Below, piece after piece: positions 46,762 through 58,867 of a stretch of 64,000 bases of DNA. Source of the DNA: Taenia hydatigena (Eukaryota > Platyhelminthes > Cestoda > Cyclophyllidea > Taeniidae); NCBI GenBank assembly GCA_036345935.2, contig JADWOT020000004.1, positions 14,151,467 to 14,215,466 on the forward strand, written 5' to 3'. Position 1 is the first letter of the stretch, and every line of letters starts with the position of its first letter. The notes beneath the pieces are model-generated. The model ran no database searches. It was not told the DNA's origin and worked only from the letters and a program-made list of their open reading frames with translations. The position numbers and the translations under genes are program-made.

Positions 46762-49700
46762 GCTAATTCGGATGGTTGAATGGAGGAATAAAGAAAGAGT
46801 CTTGTGAGACGAGTGGAGAGAGGATGTAATGATGGAGTGTACTTTCCTACTGCATGGCAGATTGTGGCAGTGGAGGTTGGTTTGCGATGCAGAATGTTTG
46901 GGCGAGCAGGAGGGTGAAGTGTTGGCAGTGGAAGAGGGTGGCGTGTGATTGAGCAGGAACTGTAGTCTCAGCGGCTGACGTGGTTATGGGTTATGGAATG
47001 CGAATAGGAGATGCGATGTGAAAAGACAGTGGTGGTGGACCCGTGACGGGACGAAGTGACTGGTACGTGTAGGTGGGTGGATGGATGAATGACTGTGTTA
47101 GAGAATGCAGAGGAATAGCTGAATGCACTGAGGCATACGCAGATGTTGGGAGGGAGACGCAGTCCATGTACACAAAATCACAACGCGTAGATTTATACGA
47201 GTTTGTTAATGCTGGCGTTGTTGGCCTTAAATCATGAGACGTGAGCGTGGGCTGGCCTGCGAGATCATCCCTGTGGAAGTGGGTGAGTGGGTGGGGATGA
47301 GGACGGCGTGACCACACCTCACACGTGTGTGTGTGTGTGTGTATGTGTCATTTGACCTCGTTGAGTGTGCGCGATGCGTGAGTTGTACGACGACCGACTG
47401 TATTGAGGTATACGTGACAGTGCGTCGAATGTGTAGAATGTGGTGAAGAAGAGGTGAGCGATAAATGAAGGCCAAGGAAGATAAGCGAATGAGGGTGATT
47501 TATGTAAACCAAATTGAACCTTCCGCACGTGGAGCAAACGGTGACATTATTGTGTCTCTCGCGTTGCCAATCAAACTGCTTGCATGATACTTTTCATATG
47601 AGAAGGAGCTAGTGCAAAGAGATCCGTTAAGCTGGCAAATTTTAATCAACCCACCTCATCAATATCATAGCTGACCAAGCGGTAGTGGCAGCTGGTGGAA
47701 GCATTGCATCACCCTCATATTCCTAAGCATGCTTTACAAATGAGCATTTAAGGAGTAATTCTTTCCGTAATGTCTTATCGTGCATTTGTGTTCCGTGCTT
47801 GTGACGTACAAATACCACGAGACAAGAGTGCGAGTGGATATTTGTCGAAATAGAAAAGGGGAATGCAATAAAATGGCATACGCAACAGCGTACGTTAGGT
47901 CAAGGAAACAATTACCAAATCATTTCTTACAAAAAGCTCTGTCCTACCGGACTTACGTCACTTGGGTGCCGCCGCTGTTGAGTACCCAGCTTGCTTGTAT
48001 ATCTACTTGACACACTTTCTCTTCCACCTCCGTATGCAATTATTACCGTCTACCAAAATAGCGATTGTCATTCCGATGGGACCGACGCTAAGCACACTGC
48101 AGTCGAAGCAGTGGGTGGCTTAACTGCATTCTTAGGACATCACACTCGTGACGAACTCTAGGCTTAGCTCTATGTATTCGTGGCACAATGAGACCAGCTC
48201 AGTCCGAGTTATCAACGGCTTTTAACTCGCTGCAAGACCAAGTTGGTGCATGGGCTGCTAAGATGCATCCACACCAATGTCAACTATAAAGGGTCCTGTC
48301 GGTCAGCCTAATCAGTTTAGTCGATGATCTCAAGCGTACAAGTTTGCTTTCTCCATTTGGTTTCATCAATATTATATAATTCCAGACAAAATACAGCCTG
48401 TCATGCAGCTAATAGGCAGAGTTCCTTCGACACTCCAATTAACAACTCATCCTAGGGCCAGCTTTGTGATCTGGTCGTAAGCTTTGTGGCCTAGAAGTAG
48501 GGTAGGTTGATAAGAGGCGGGATCCTATCATTACCATGCATGTAAGGCCCTGCATCACTGTCGCCTACTCTTCCCGCAGCCCCCACCTGCTTCTTTTGGA
48601 AATATTCCTGCAACTATGCGGTATCAGAAGGGCAAAGTGACTCTCACCAGCGTTCCATGTCCGCGTCTGCTAATGGCAAATCTCCGAGGAATGCAATACT
48701 TTAGTATTTTGCCAATTTATACTATGAACGTGATGTCGGAGGGGAACTTTGCAATGCTGAGACAAGCATCGAACCTCCCGCTTTTTGGTTACACTTTATT
48801 GATCAAGTACTGATTGCGCACGCAAGTAGTTGATATGCTCGGCTGCATCCACACCGGTCGTCCAGCTGATGGACGTTGATTTTGATTTTCAGAGAGACAA
48901 CATTTGCAGGGCGACAAGGTGGAAACGACTGCCGCCACTACAAAATCTCAGATGGATGCTTTGACCTTCCTCAGGAATGTAGCCATTTAAACTGAGGATT
49001 GAGATGAGTCAAGTGGGATGGATTGTATTGTGCGTTTCCTTCGGAGTCCTAATGGCTTATAGGCTCTGCGCTGGTTTCCATGTTGACGGATAGACGGATG
49101 TGGTATGCAAGGCGCAAACATAGGAACTTTTCCAACTGATTTGGTCCATCGGAATGGGACTGTTAAATTTGATTCCCGAACGGGTCAAGAGTGTTCGAGG
49201 TGACGACTCAGCACCGACCCAGGGACGGTATAGGTCTATCAATCTCTAACACATTGAGCAGTGACGATCTGTTCTATTTTTTGAATTAGGTGGGACAACT
49301 CGGTTAGGAACGCTTTGTGTATGGCAAGAAATAGACAGGTCAAAGCAGCTAAGTGCTTGACATTATCCACATTTCATCGAGACCATTCGAGGCTGACAGT
49401 CCTCTTCAACAGTTGTCCTCAGAACTTGCACTGCATAAGCGAACGCATCGCTACTTATCGAAGTGGAGCTGGTCCAACCAACATTACGACGCGATACTGG
49501 GAGAACGAGTATTTTAAAATGGATGGGGAATGGCGGGACGAGTGTGGCTGCTAGGCTCACAATGTGGAATCATGTGGTCTGCTGGACAGTAGTAATTAGC
49601 AATATCGGACACACTATGTGGTATGTGTGCAAAGTCAGATTGAGGAGAAGAACTTGAAGCTTACTTACTTACTTGATGGTCATGTGAATGTTTGTTAAGT

Positions 49701-52700
49701 CTACGGCAGATCAATCCACACAACCCAAATATAAGTTCACGTCAAAGGTAAATGATTCGCTAGGGAAAAGCATTGTGGAACAGGAAGCAGTCTTACGACA
49801 CACTGTGAACCGACTGCCGTATTGAATGCTTGCAAGTTGAATGCTCTAACAGGAGAAAGCCGAGAGACAAAGACAACTATGTAAGTATTTGGGTGTGAAA
49901 ACCACAGAGCAGTGATCGATAATTCTTGACCTTTCCAGCGTTAATCAAGCAAAGACAATCGTAAACAATTTTTAGACAGTTGGACACGAAGGAAAAGCTA
50001 TGAATTATGCCATCATATTAGTGATGCTTGTACACCTTATAATGGTAGCAATGCATGCCGCTGGTTCTGATACATGAGTTCCAAATCGAGTCAACTTAGG
50101 TCTTGGACGACAACCATGCAATGTCACTTCTAGGCATCTTCTACGTAGATGCAGTGGCTTCTCTAAAATGTCGTCTGGCAAGGCATTAGGTCCCACCGCC
50201 TAACAGGCGTTTGGCATTCACCTACTCCACTAATAGCTTCCTTTTCCCACCACTCCATTTGCATTCTAACCATTTTACTCTCAAATTTAAGCATGTTTTC
50301 CTAATCCCAGTGTTTCCAAAGTAGACATCCGTATATCTGTGCTGTGTATTTTCGGTCCCACCTCCCCATACCATTTTATAGTTTAGCAAAACCACGAATG
50401 TCTTTCCGATGAGACTGATGCGGAGCACAGAGGGGCCGAATTACGAGGTGGGGCTTAACTCCATGTTCAGGACACAACGCTCGTGATGAACCTTTAGTTT
50501 TGTATGTAAACACGCGTCACAACGAGGTCAGCCAAGTCTGAGTCATTATTGATTTTCGAGTCACTACAAGACTGGGTTGGTCTACAGGTTACCAGAATGT
50601 GTTTACACCATACTGCCACAAGAGCAATATTTGTCCGGCCTGATCGACTCAGTCAGTATTATTAGGCGCAATTATTAACTGCCATAGATAAAGTGAATGT
50701 GCACTTGTGTCTCAGATATCTCAACAAGTGATATCAGAATGGTCAGTAGTGGCATTTCTCATATCAGTAAGAAAGGTGAACCATAGTAGGCGTCGCAAAT
50801 ATTGCTTTGTTCCTCTTCTTCTTCTTCCCCTTCTCCTTGGTTTAACTGCTAAGAACTCAATAACTAAACAGCTAAACTTATGGTCATTTATTCGCAATAG
50901 AAATTCGCTGCGTCAATGTGGCATTTGAGGGACTGATGTGTTCTCCATTAAACATTGATTGAAGTCTGCGGGAAACAGCATTGTGACATGGAGCCGACCC
51001 CAATAGAATGTAGGTAATTTATGAGTTCTGCGAGCCAAAGCGCTAGTATGCCCATCATTTAACAGAGTTCGCTGAACCGTCCTCTGGCTTTGCATAAGTG
51101 GAGCTTAGCAGAGGTGTTTAGCCTCAAATACTGTGGGATGGCACAACAATGTGACAGTGTTTACATCATTCCACTCAATAGATCAACCACATGCCTCTCC
51201 TTTCCGTCACTGCACATGTCTACCACAATTACTTGTGGAGGTAAGATGTAATCACATGCACGGGCAGCTTGAAAAGCGAACGAGCTTTGACTTCGTAAAA
51301 TAATGACCACTGGATGTGAAGAGCTCTCAGCGTTTGCCCAGCTGTAGTCATCCCTTTAACTTTGACCCCTCGAATGTTCGGTAGTTCAGATTGGTAAGCA
51401 TGCTAGAAAGAGTTCACGCATCGGACATTACAATTACTCCTCGAACAGAACGCTGCACTAAAACCACCTAGCTGAGTAATTTCATGGCATTCCAGCTTTT
51501 TCGTTTCAACGACACGTAGAACGCAAGCATGGTGTGAAACAATGGAAAGATTCATAGCAGAACAAGGCGACTTGCAACACGAGTGAAATCACATGAATCA
51601 GTTTATGCAAGTTCCACCGCTTCTCTCTGACTCATCTGCGGCTGCAATTCCTATTGTCCATGCAGCCTAGTAAATGTGGTAAATCATAATGATTTGAATG
51701 CGTAATGGTGGAGAGCAAAGTTCCTCACCATTACAAGAAGGCAACGGTTGTGTCTGAAGTGCAAAATTCTGAGTCCACTGACATAGAAGAGACCCACATA
51801 GGTATCGATCGCATAATTACCTGCATTTTTGCAGTTACTACATCTTTAGAAGAACCGACTTCGCTTTATAGTTTAGCCTTATGCGCTCGTCAATCCACGT
51901 CAGTCGTACAATTGTGTCGGAAATAGGACATCCACTTTAGACTAAGAAGCGCGTAAAATCACACGTCATGACGAGGACTGCGTGCCGTTCTTGCACAATA
52001 AAACCAGGGCAATTTGTGAGAAGGATCTCGTAGCGAAAGTAACTGCGCGAGTCGGGTTAGCATGACATCAATTGGACTCCATTAGAACGTGCCTGTCTTA
52101 TCATTTGGTGCATTCAAGCCGACCATCTGTGAGGATGGTAAAGCCATGCCAGTGACACGTCATGACGGTGACCTAATGCTGGCAGTGCGATCTTATGACA
52201 GAGGAGGCCCAAATAACTATGCTCATAACGCAAGCGTTTCGGTCAATATTAAGTGGGTCATTGGGTCGTGTCGACGTCTTTACAATGAAGTCACATCATT
52301 CATTGTGACCGATGACAAACATGAGGAAACGAAAAGCTATCTGCGCTGCTGCTGGACTCAATTCGTGAGCTGTCTCATTTATGTCACTTGCGACTTATCC
52401 TATATCACCTCATTGAATATATCCGTAATGTTGATCGAGGGCTTCATTGATCAAAGCTCTTAAGTTACGGTGCCGATTGAAGTAACAGTGTAGGCATCAC
52501 GCAGTAATGTGCGGCTGATCGGAATGGAAGTTATACTGGTATGTAGAGGGATTGCTGTGGAATCATCACAATTACTCCTCTCTGAAAAGCAATAGTGATG
52601 TCTAAATTCACGAGCTTATTTGATCACTTTGTGCAGTATGAGCCGTGGAGCAGTAGGAAAATGAAAGCGAAGAAAATATCTCTGCTAGATTGAAGGCATC

Positions 52701-53439
52701 GCAAACTTGATCTTTTAACCGACAAGGCCTTGATTTGGAAAACTGCAGTTGCTTTTCATTTAAGCCCTACTCATACGTGGAAAAACGTTGAGCGACGAAG
52801 TGATTCAAGCAAAACAAGGACAGCAATTAGAAGTTGAAACATTTGACGGCAGTAATGAGTGAAGTGAGCTGATCAGACCAACAAATGTGGCGCTATGCAA
52901 CAAAGTGCTCTGTAAGTACGCGCGACGCATCTACAGCCAGATGATCGTTAGAACATTTGGCGACACCTTAACTTGCAAAACCGAAAATAATATTTGTATT
53001 CCCTTAGTTTATAGCCCAGTTCCATTGCAATCAACTCCTCAAGGCAGTACTATGCCCTGCATGCCTCTAGCAGTCGATTTACGGGTCAATATTTTAGTCA
53101 CGCCACACCATTTATGTAACAAATTAGGCCATTGTATTCTAGTCTTATGAGAGATAATGAATTTGCACGTTGAGCCACTGCGCCACCTGTCCTTCGGTAA
53201 AGGAGAATTAGATGAAAGAGTGATTAGGCGACGTCGGGATTGGGTAATACGGAACAAACCAATGCGCTAACACGAAAGTGAGGCCAGTCCACCCCTCCCT
53301 CTTGGCGCGGCTTATTTATGCCTCAACATCTCTGCAATGCGGTCAGTCTACCATAGCTTCACTAGATGTCGGTAGGTCTCAGTGGCGTCTACTTATTCCT
53401 TCTTACCTATTCATCTCTTTGCTCCTCTCTGTTTATTAG

Positions 53440-53477
53440 CCTGTTATTTTATTTTTCAAATTCGCTTGACAATTTAG
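53440..53477 (+). promoter_or_regulatory. Splice-acceptor-like sequence directly before the F-box gene start
   Basis: T-rich sequence ending cttgacaatttag abuts the ATG at 53478. The left-arm paralogue has gttgacatttag at the homologous place (ending at 43933), with its coding similarity beginning right after it. This suggests either an upstream exon or a trans-splice acceptor; no donor or upstream exon was identified. Confidence 0.4.
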
Positions 53478-54398
53478 ATGCAGAATACCCCACAACGTGA
53501 AATCACAGATCTGCCTCCAGAACTGGGACTGAGAATAAGCAAATATCTCAAACCCTGCGACTTGATAAATCTTTGCACGTGTATTCCGAGTTGGAGGTGG
53601 ATTCTATCGATGCCACTGATCCGTGCTTCTTTGAACCGGATTATTAACCAATGGACTTGGCTAGACAAGCGTCTATGCCAGATGATTTTGCCACAACCTT
53701 CACCTGGTTCCTTTCGAAATGCTTTTGAAGCTATCCGACATCAGACAGATCAAACGCGCTCTTATTATCACTTCTTGTCTGGTCTTGCGACAAAACCGTA
53801 TCATAGAACCGTATGCTTTCACAAGTTTCCAGATGGTGATAGCGAAGAGTTGTCAAGATTGGAAAGGACTGCACACCGGGAACTAACCATTAGTCGATTT
53901 GCCGAAATCCCTTTGGTGAAGAAATTACCTATTTGCTTGCATCTTAACGGCGGGGAACCACCTCGCCATTCATATATTATTGCTGGTAAAAGAAAGCAAA
54001 TTGACGTGGCAAGGCCACAGGATGAACTCAGCTACTGCGACTGCATAATTTATGCCGTAGATCCTCTGCGTTTTCGCAGGAATGAACTGGTAGCTATCTT
54101 GGAAGGAATTGAGCCCCATGAACTGTTGATTATTGTGGTCCTTGTGGATCGGAGAAGAGATAAGTCAAGTAATTGTGAGTGTCTCGTCAAGTTCCTGCAG
54201 AGTTTTGGAGGTCTCGATAGCTCTCCACTGACTGCTGCGCCAAAGAATTGGCGGCTGTGGTGCATTAAATATCACCGATGCAAATTTGTCGATCAATTCG
54301 CTGAACTAATACAGTGGGGCTATTATGATGTGATCTCCAAAGGACATGAGATTGACAGATTTGGCGATCATGTGCGGACGAGGAGACGATGCTGTTGA
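53478..54398 (+). CDS. F-box protein, 306 aa (possible FBXO4-like C-terminal domain)
   Basis: This is the best gene in the window: a single uninterrupted frame. Residues 9-41 form an F-box: ITDLPPELGLRISKYL, then CDLINLCTCIPSWRW, with the Leu-Pro at the start, DL in the middle and the closing W. F-box proteins bind Skp1 and bring substrates to SCF ubiquitin ligases. Residues 42-110 are helical and basic. The rest has alternating hydrophobic strands, CDCIIYAVD (187-195) and ELLIIVVLVD (215-224), and ends with NWRLWCIK...FAELIQWGYYDV (257-285). That order recalls the degenerate GTPase-like domain of FBXO4; no nucleotide-binding P-loop is visible. The FBXO4 link is inference. The family is present also at 34.7, 43 and 46.3 kb. 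I chose the ATG at 53478 because it follows an acceptor-like site and just precedes the F-box. The tail after 290 (RTRRRCC) is basic. An alternative frame after the stop, ending at GTAAGT (54474), is shared with the 34.7-kb copy. Confidence 0.8.
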   Translation: MQNTPQREITDLPPELGLRISKYLKPCDLINLCTCIPSWRWILSMPLIRASLNRIINQWTWLDKRLCQMILPQPSPGSFRNAFEAIRHQTDQTRSYYHFLSGLATKPYHRTVCFHKFPDGDSEELSRLERTAHRELTISRFAEIPLVKKLPICLHLNGGEPPRHSYIIAGKRKQIDVARPQDELSYCDCIIYAVDPLRFRRNELVAILEGIEPHELLIIVVLVDRRRDKSSNCECLVKFLQSFGGLDSSPLTAAPKNWRLWCIKYHRCKFVDQFAELIQWGYYDVISKGHEIDRFGDHVRTRRRCC

Positions 54399-54399
54399 T

Positions 54400-55681
54400 G
54401 CAATCACTTATGTGGTCAACGGTTGTGATGTGCCTTGTCGTTGGGTAATTTCTTTGAATCGCCTTAGGAAATCTGTAAGTTCACCAACTTGCCCGGTCTT
54501 CGTGTAGGTCAACATGTTTGCTAAGTCATGAGAATTAAATTACTATCTGCACGCATCACTTTTGAAAAAGTAATGCTAGCGGTTAGTCTGCAAGGCTTGG
54601 GGCAAATTTGTGCTTAGTTGCAAGCAAAATGACCTAGTTGATATCGGTGCTTAGCCACACTGCAGCTAGCATTTTGGCATGGATTTGAGAGGCTAATAAT
54701 GTTGATAAATTCATGGAGAGAAAACAAAAGTTGAGTAGACACTGATTTTACAAGACCATATTCTGTGGTCCACCCAGTCAGGAATCTCAGATTCGATTAC
54801 TGCTATAAGTGAGAATGAGAGATGGATATTTTTGAGACGAAATTGTACCGATGAGCGAAACCTGTACCTCAACTTTTAACTGAATATGCCCATATTTTGC
54901 AGGCGGACTAAGTTTAATGAGGCTTAACTAGAAGGTGTTGGCATCTGCTAACTATGAATTTATAAGTAGTTGGAGAAGAGGAGTCGTCGGAGCGTCCGTT
55001 GGTAGACGATTTCAAGTGTTTGAATAAACGCGTTAAACATTCCTTATTTTGCGTGTACACGGCTAGAGAATTGGCATATTGCTGAGCACCAGCTAAATCA
55101 AGAGACTCAGAATCTAATCGCAGCATACCTTCTTCTTCAGCACTAAATATCCAATACGGCATGGCGATGCAGTTGAAAAGGAACGACATGGTGGTGCTAT
55201 TTACCCAGAGAATGACCAACCACCGCTGTGATCACTAACTTTGCTTCAGTGAGAGGATACGTGGCAAGACTGCACTGAGAAAGGCATCTCATTAAGAACG
55301 GACTTTTCTATTGTAAACTCCTGTGATGGGTGGAATATGAGAAAGGGGGCTTATTCGAGAATAAGGATGATGGTTGACAAAAAGGTGCATTCAATTTTTT
55401 CCAAAGCGATAGCAATACTACGTTTAACAAGTAGGATGCAAACAAATTGATGAAGGAATCGTCGGAACCTGCTCCATTAAGCTTAAAATGGCCGCGCTTT
55501 GCATAAAATTAGACTGAGACAAAGTCTATCCTTGCAGCTCGAGAAGAGTTTGGAAGCGACAATAAATAAACTTCGTGATAGGCAGATTTTGTGATAGCGG
55601 CATGCTTGTGACCGTAAAAGAAGTGAGAAGACATATGTTTTGCGTGATAGCATTCAGGAGGATAGTTGAAAGAGGATACCT
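54400..55681. other. No firm gene; unassigned 101-codon minus frame at 54914-55219
   Basis: 54400-54497 still matches the flank of the 34.7-kb fragment and ends with a GTAAGTTC site at 54474. The minus frame 55219-54914 contains PYWIFSAEEEGMLRLDSESL and has protein-like composition, but no family is recognised and there is no second copy to compare. The remainder shows nothing. Confidence 0.3.
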
Positions 55682-56725
55682 TGTGATAAAAAAGGAGGAT
55701 TTGGAGACTATGGACGCTAACTAGGGTACTTTACTAACAAAAGTATGTGCTCGAAGCCAACGCAAAGCGAGGGCACTGAGGGACTCTTTGTTTACATTTG
55801 TTGCTGTCAGAAACCACTTGTCCAACCTATCGGCTTGGAAACGAATATGGCGCTACTAAGGTACTCGTAACCGCTCCAATAGGAATCATTACAGGTGCTT
55901 ACCCTAAAATGAGGTTGACAACTTTACCGGCTGTATTAACATGGCATGCCCACCTTGTGTACGCAACTTGTAAATGTGGAAAATTAGGCGTTGCTCACTT
56001 TATGTGAAGGTCTTTTATTTCCTCGTTACAGTTGCACCGTTCATTGTTATTTGTTTTAATTTATGCGGATATGGGTCCACACTCAGTAATCAAGAAGTTG
56101 GAGGAGCAGTGCCAGAAAGAAGATACAGATGCAAGCATGAGTGATGGTGGGGCTGACTGACAGCCATACAATCGGAGAACTAAAAAGCAGAGTCTGGAAA
56201 GAGGGCGAAAGAGGAGGAAGGAAACGATGAAGAAAGGCGTTGACGCTCACATAACTAGCGCCAAATACTCCCGACTGTTCCCTTTCAACAAGCTGGGCAG
56301 CAGCTTTGGTTGCATTGTCAGACAGCTAGACAGGATGACCTACTATTCTTGACAGTCTGCAACACTTCTCGCTGTTTAAGGATAGAGGGGTGTAGCATGG
56401 AGAGGTGTGAGTTGAAGTAGTGAGGTTAGGAGCGACTCAGGTTATATTGGCTTAGCTCAGCGTAAGCACTGTCTCTTTGCCCTTGCCCCCCTCCATTCTG
56501 CATCGAGCCGTAGTGAGCATGAGAGAAATGCTGTATTTCCTCTAACACGTTGATTTGACCTCCCTCACGACTACTCAGCCTGCGAAGCGATCACAAGCGC
56601 ATCTGAATATTATTAGGGCGTCATTGCTTGAGACTGCTTTGCATCCCACCAAGATGGTACATTTCGCTTTACATGTTTCCCAATTAGAACCGCATTGACT
56701 GATTTCAATCCACTCACGTGCTAAG
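55682..56725 (+). repeat. Segmental repeat B, copy 2
   Basis: Direct repeat of 24862-25890. The open frame at 55798-56007 corresponds to 24980-25186 with many amino-acid changes. The match ends at ccactcacg, after which copy 1 continues into repeat C but this copy enters unrelated DNA. Confidence 0.8.
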
Positions 56726-57371
56726 CATACTGTCTTCTCCATTACCCACACCATTCACCATCAACCACAACTGACTGGTTGATAACTAAGTTTCTATCTC
56801 CAAACGCTCTTTACACGCTTTAATACTAGAAGTGAAGTGACGCGCTGCACCAGTTTGGATTACTTGAATAAAGCTGCACTCAACTCATTTTATTTGGTAT
56901 TTTGGCTGTCAACAGTTCACATGCACGCATGTGGAAGTTGGTTGGGTAATTGGTTGGCGCAGATGCACACGTAGTGCTGCAACTTTGCTTAGGTCTACAG
57001 TGGCTGCTATGGCATAGCAGTGTACGGTTAGTTCTTCCGTAGGATGCAAATCCTTTTCCACTAACATAAAAAAAAGCACTGAATTTGGTGTAAACTCAAG
57101 AGAACCGGAAATTAATTGCAATGACTACCACATGGAGTGAAATGCGGCCAAATTAGCACAACTGAGGAGGTTCAACAAAGCAATAATCTCATTTGGCAGT
57201 TATATTCGTTTGAAGTTGTAAGCGTTTTACGCATTGATGCAACAGAGAAACCTACCTACTTATCATTACAACCATGATGACAACGACAAACGAGTGATGG
57301 TATGGAGTTATTGTGTCCTAGGGGAAGAATTCAGCGTAGCACCCAATAGTGAAGCGTTGAAGAATATTAAG

Positions 57372-57680
57372 GTGAGGAGGTAAAAGTGTCGGGTCGCGGG
57401 GAGTGTAAAGTCCACGAGATCAGACAATTTACACAAAAAGCCCATCCCCTGTGCCGACGTTCACACGTGGCCTCACAAGTGAGCATCAACTTCTATCGCT
57501 GTCAGCAATGCGATCCTGTGTGTGTGTGTGTGTGCACAGCAATTGCCGTTGGCTTGCTGATTGCAGCGGTCTTTGACGTCTAAGTGGAAGTGTGCTTGTG
57601 AATGCAATAGACAAAATTGGCCTACACATTGGACTATTTTGCACATATTACGCATTCGCGTTATTCATGGTAACGTATAG
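57372..57680 (+). pseudogene. C2H2 zinc-finger relic (two or three fingers)
   Basis: Successive pieces resemble finger starts: INFYRCQQCD at about 57488-57515, then, after a (GT)n tract and a stop, KWKCACECNRQNWPTHWTIL followed by HILRIRVIHG at 57583-57670, which keeps CxxC-type spacing and ends like L..H.R..H. The first part (57379 onward) matches the relics at 8.25 and 45.5 kb. Stops and the microsatellite break the frame. It probably derives from one polydactyl zinc-finger gene family, amplified and decayed. Confidence 0.5.
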
Positions 57681-57734
57681 CATTATGAGCACGTTGCCAA
57701 CTTATGGGACTGCAATCACTGTAACATGCAGTTG

Positions 57735-57905
57735 TCTTACTAGCATCCGTTTAGGATGATTGACCGACCGACGTAAAACTGTGTATAGAGATTCTGCTTT
57801 AACAATTTTATCGCATATCATGGCGACTAGGGTAAACACATATTGAGTTCCACCCGTACATGCTCCTGTCGTCTTTGTAAATATTAAGTCCATGGTAAGA
57901 TCTAA
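57735..57905 (-). mobile_element. Ty3/gypsy-type integrase core relic
   Basis: The minus strand encodes LDLTMDLIFTKTTGACTG, then GTQYVFTLVAMICDKIVKAE and SLYTV. This matches the start of the rve integrase core of gypsy elements: MDLVGPxxxTxxGNxYxFTLVDxFSKWVEAxPL, where the first catalytic Asp is the D of MDL. The second conserved block (D of LVD) has become A. The frame is open for 73 codons (57923-57702), but the zinc domain and later catalytic residues were not found. Confidence 0.75.
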
Positions 57906-58639
57906 TCCCAAAAATGTGGGCAATTAAATGATCATAACGCGTTCCTGCCAACTTCAATGATCAGTTAGTGTTCTATTCTCCCACCTCTTAACTCATCTGC
58001 TTAACACCGGCATAATTCGGCCTGAATAACATGTGATTTCGAGTGACATAGTCGGATGTAGCACTCGAGTCGCGAATGGTCAAGTAAAGTGAAGGAGATG
58101 ACTTATGGACCTTTCGCATAGCCCCAATATTTAGGAAAATATTACCAGTGGCAAGAAAGCAACCAATTTCCGGTGATCCACAAATCTTTATAAGAAAGAC
58201 CTTATGCAGCTTTTGCTCATGGAACCCAAATTAATCGTGCAGATACTGCTCCATACCGCATACGGGCAGTGATTTTGTTGGTATCCCAATGCAATCTCGT
58301 TCTCCGAGTTGCTGTCATCATTTACAAATGCACACGCTCTGGGATGAAGATGAGCGGCAATAGGAGGCTGATTATCCTTGATGATTCATGATTCGCTAAT
58401 CTGAATTTCGCACTAATCCGTCAACAGAATGCTTAGCGCGCCAAAGTTCAGATACGTAAGCAATTAGCTTGAGTCTTGCATTAAAGAGTGTGTTTTTAAT
58501 GAGGAATAATCGACCACGGGTTTAACACACATTTGCTGTGTTGATGTGATCCTTTCTGCGAAAGGTGTTGTGTGGAGGGCCTCGGTGATGGTTTAATTGT
58601 GGGTTTTTTTCAGCTTTGACGGCACGAGTTGGTGTCTCA

Positions 58640-58706
58640 GAGTGAGTGAGTGAGTGAGTGAGTGGGTGAGTGAGTGAGTGAGTGGGTGGGTGAGTGAGTG
58701 AGTGAG
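58640..58706. repeat. (GAGT)n microsatellite
   Basis: GAGT units with GGGT interruptions. Confidence 0.93.
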
Positions 58707-58867
58707 GTAGACGCAGCAGCAGGAGTGGGGCTAGTGGAAAGCTTTGGCATCACTACGCAGACTGTACTTTGTAGCAGCCTTAAGTATTTGCTTGATAAGT
58801 CGTTTCTTTTCTATCAGTAGTTGCGCATAGCACTTGCTCTTAAGCCACCTAAATCCCATCGCATCGT

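Larger units (their letters stand above)
45840..53470 (-). repeat. Right arm of the large inverted repeat
   Basis: Reverse complement of 36247-44263 (see that entry for the coordinate sums). Relative to the left arm it has one AAGT unit fewer near 49660, a long (CCTT)n at its inner end, a 14-bp insertion beside the ACC tract at 46697-46710, and a 578-bp deletion at 46291-46294. The outer near-identical edge is at 53363; diverged similarity continues to about 53470, just before the intact F-box gene. Confidence 0.93.
56727..58865. other. 2.1-kb segment present only between B2 and C2
   Basis: In the collinear duplicate at 25 kb, B and C are separated by only about 40 bp. This interval contains a C2H2 relic, a gypsy integrase relic (both listed separately), (GT)n at 57516-57535 and a (GAGT)n tract at 58640-58706. 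No intact gene is seen. Either it was inserted here or it was lost from the other copy. Confidence 0.6.
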
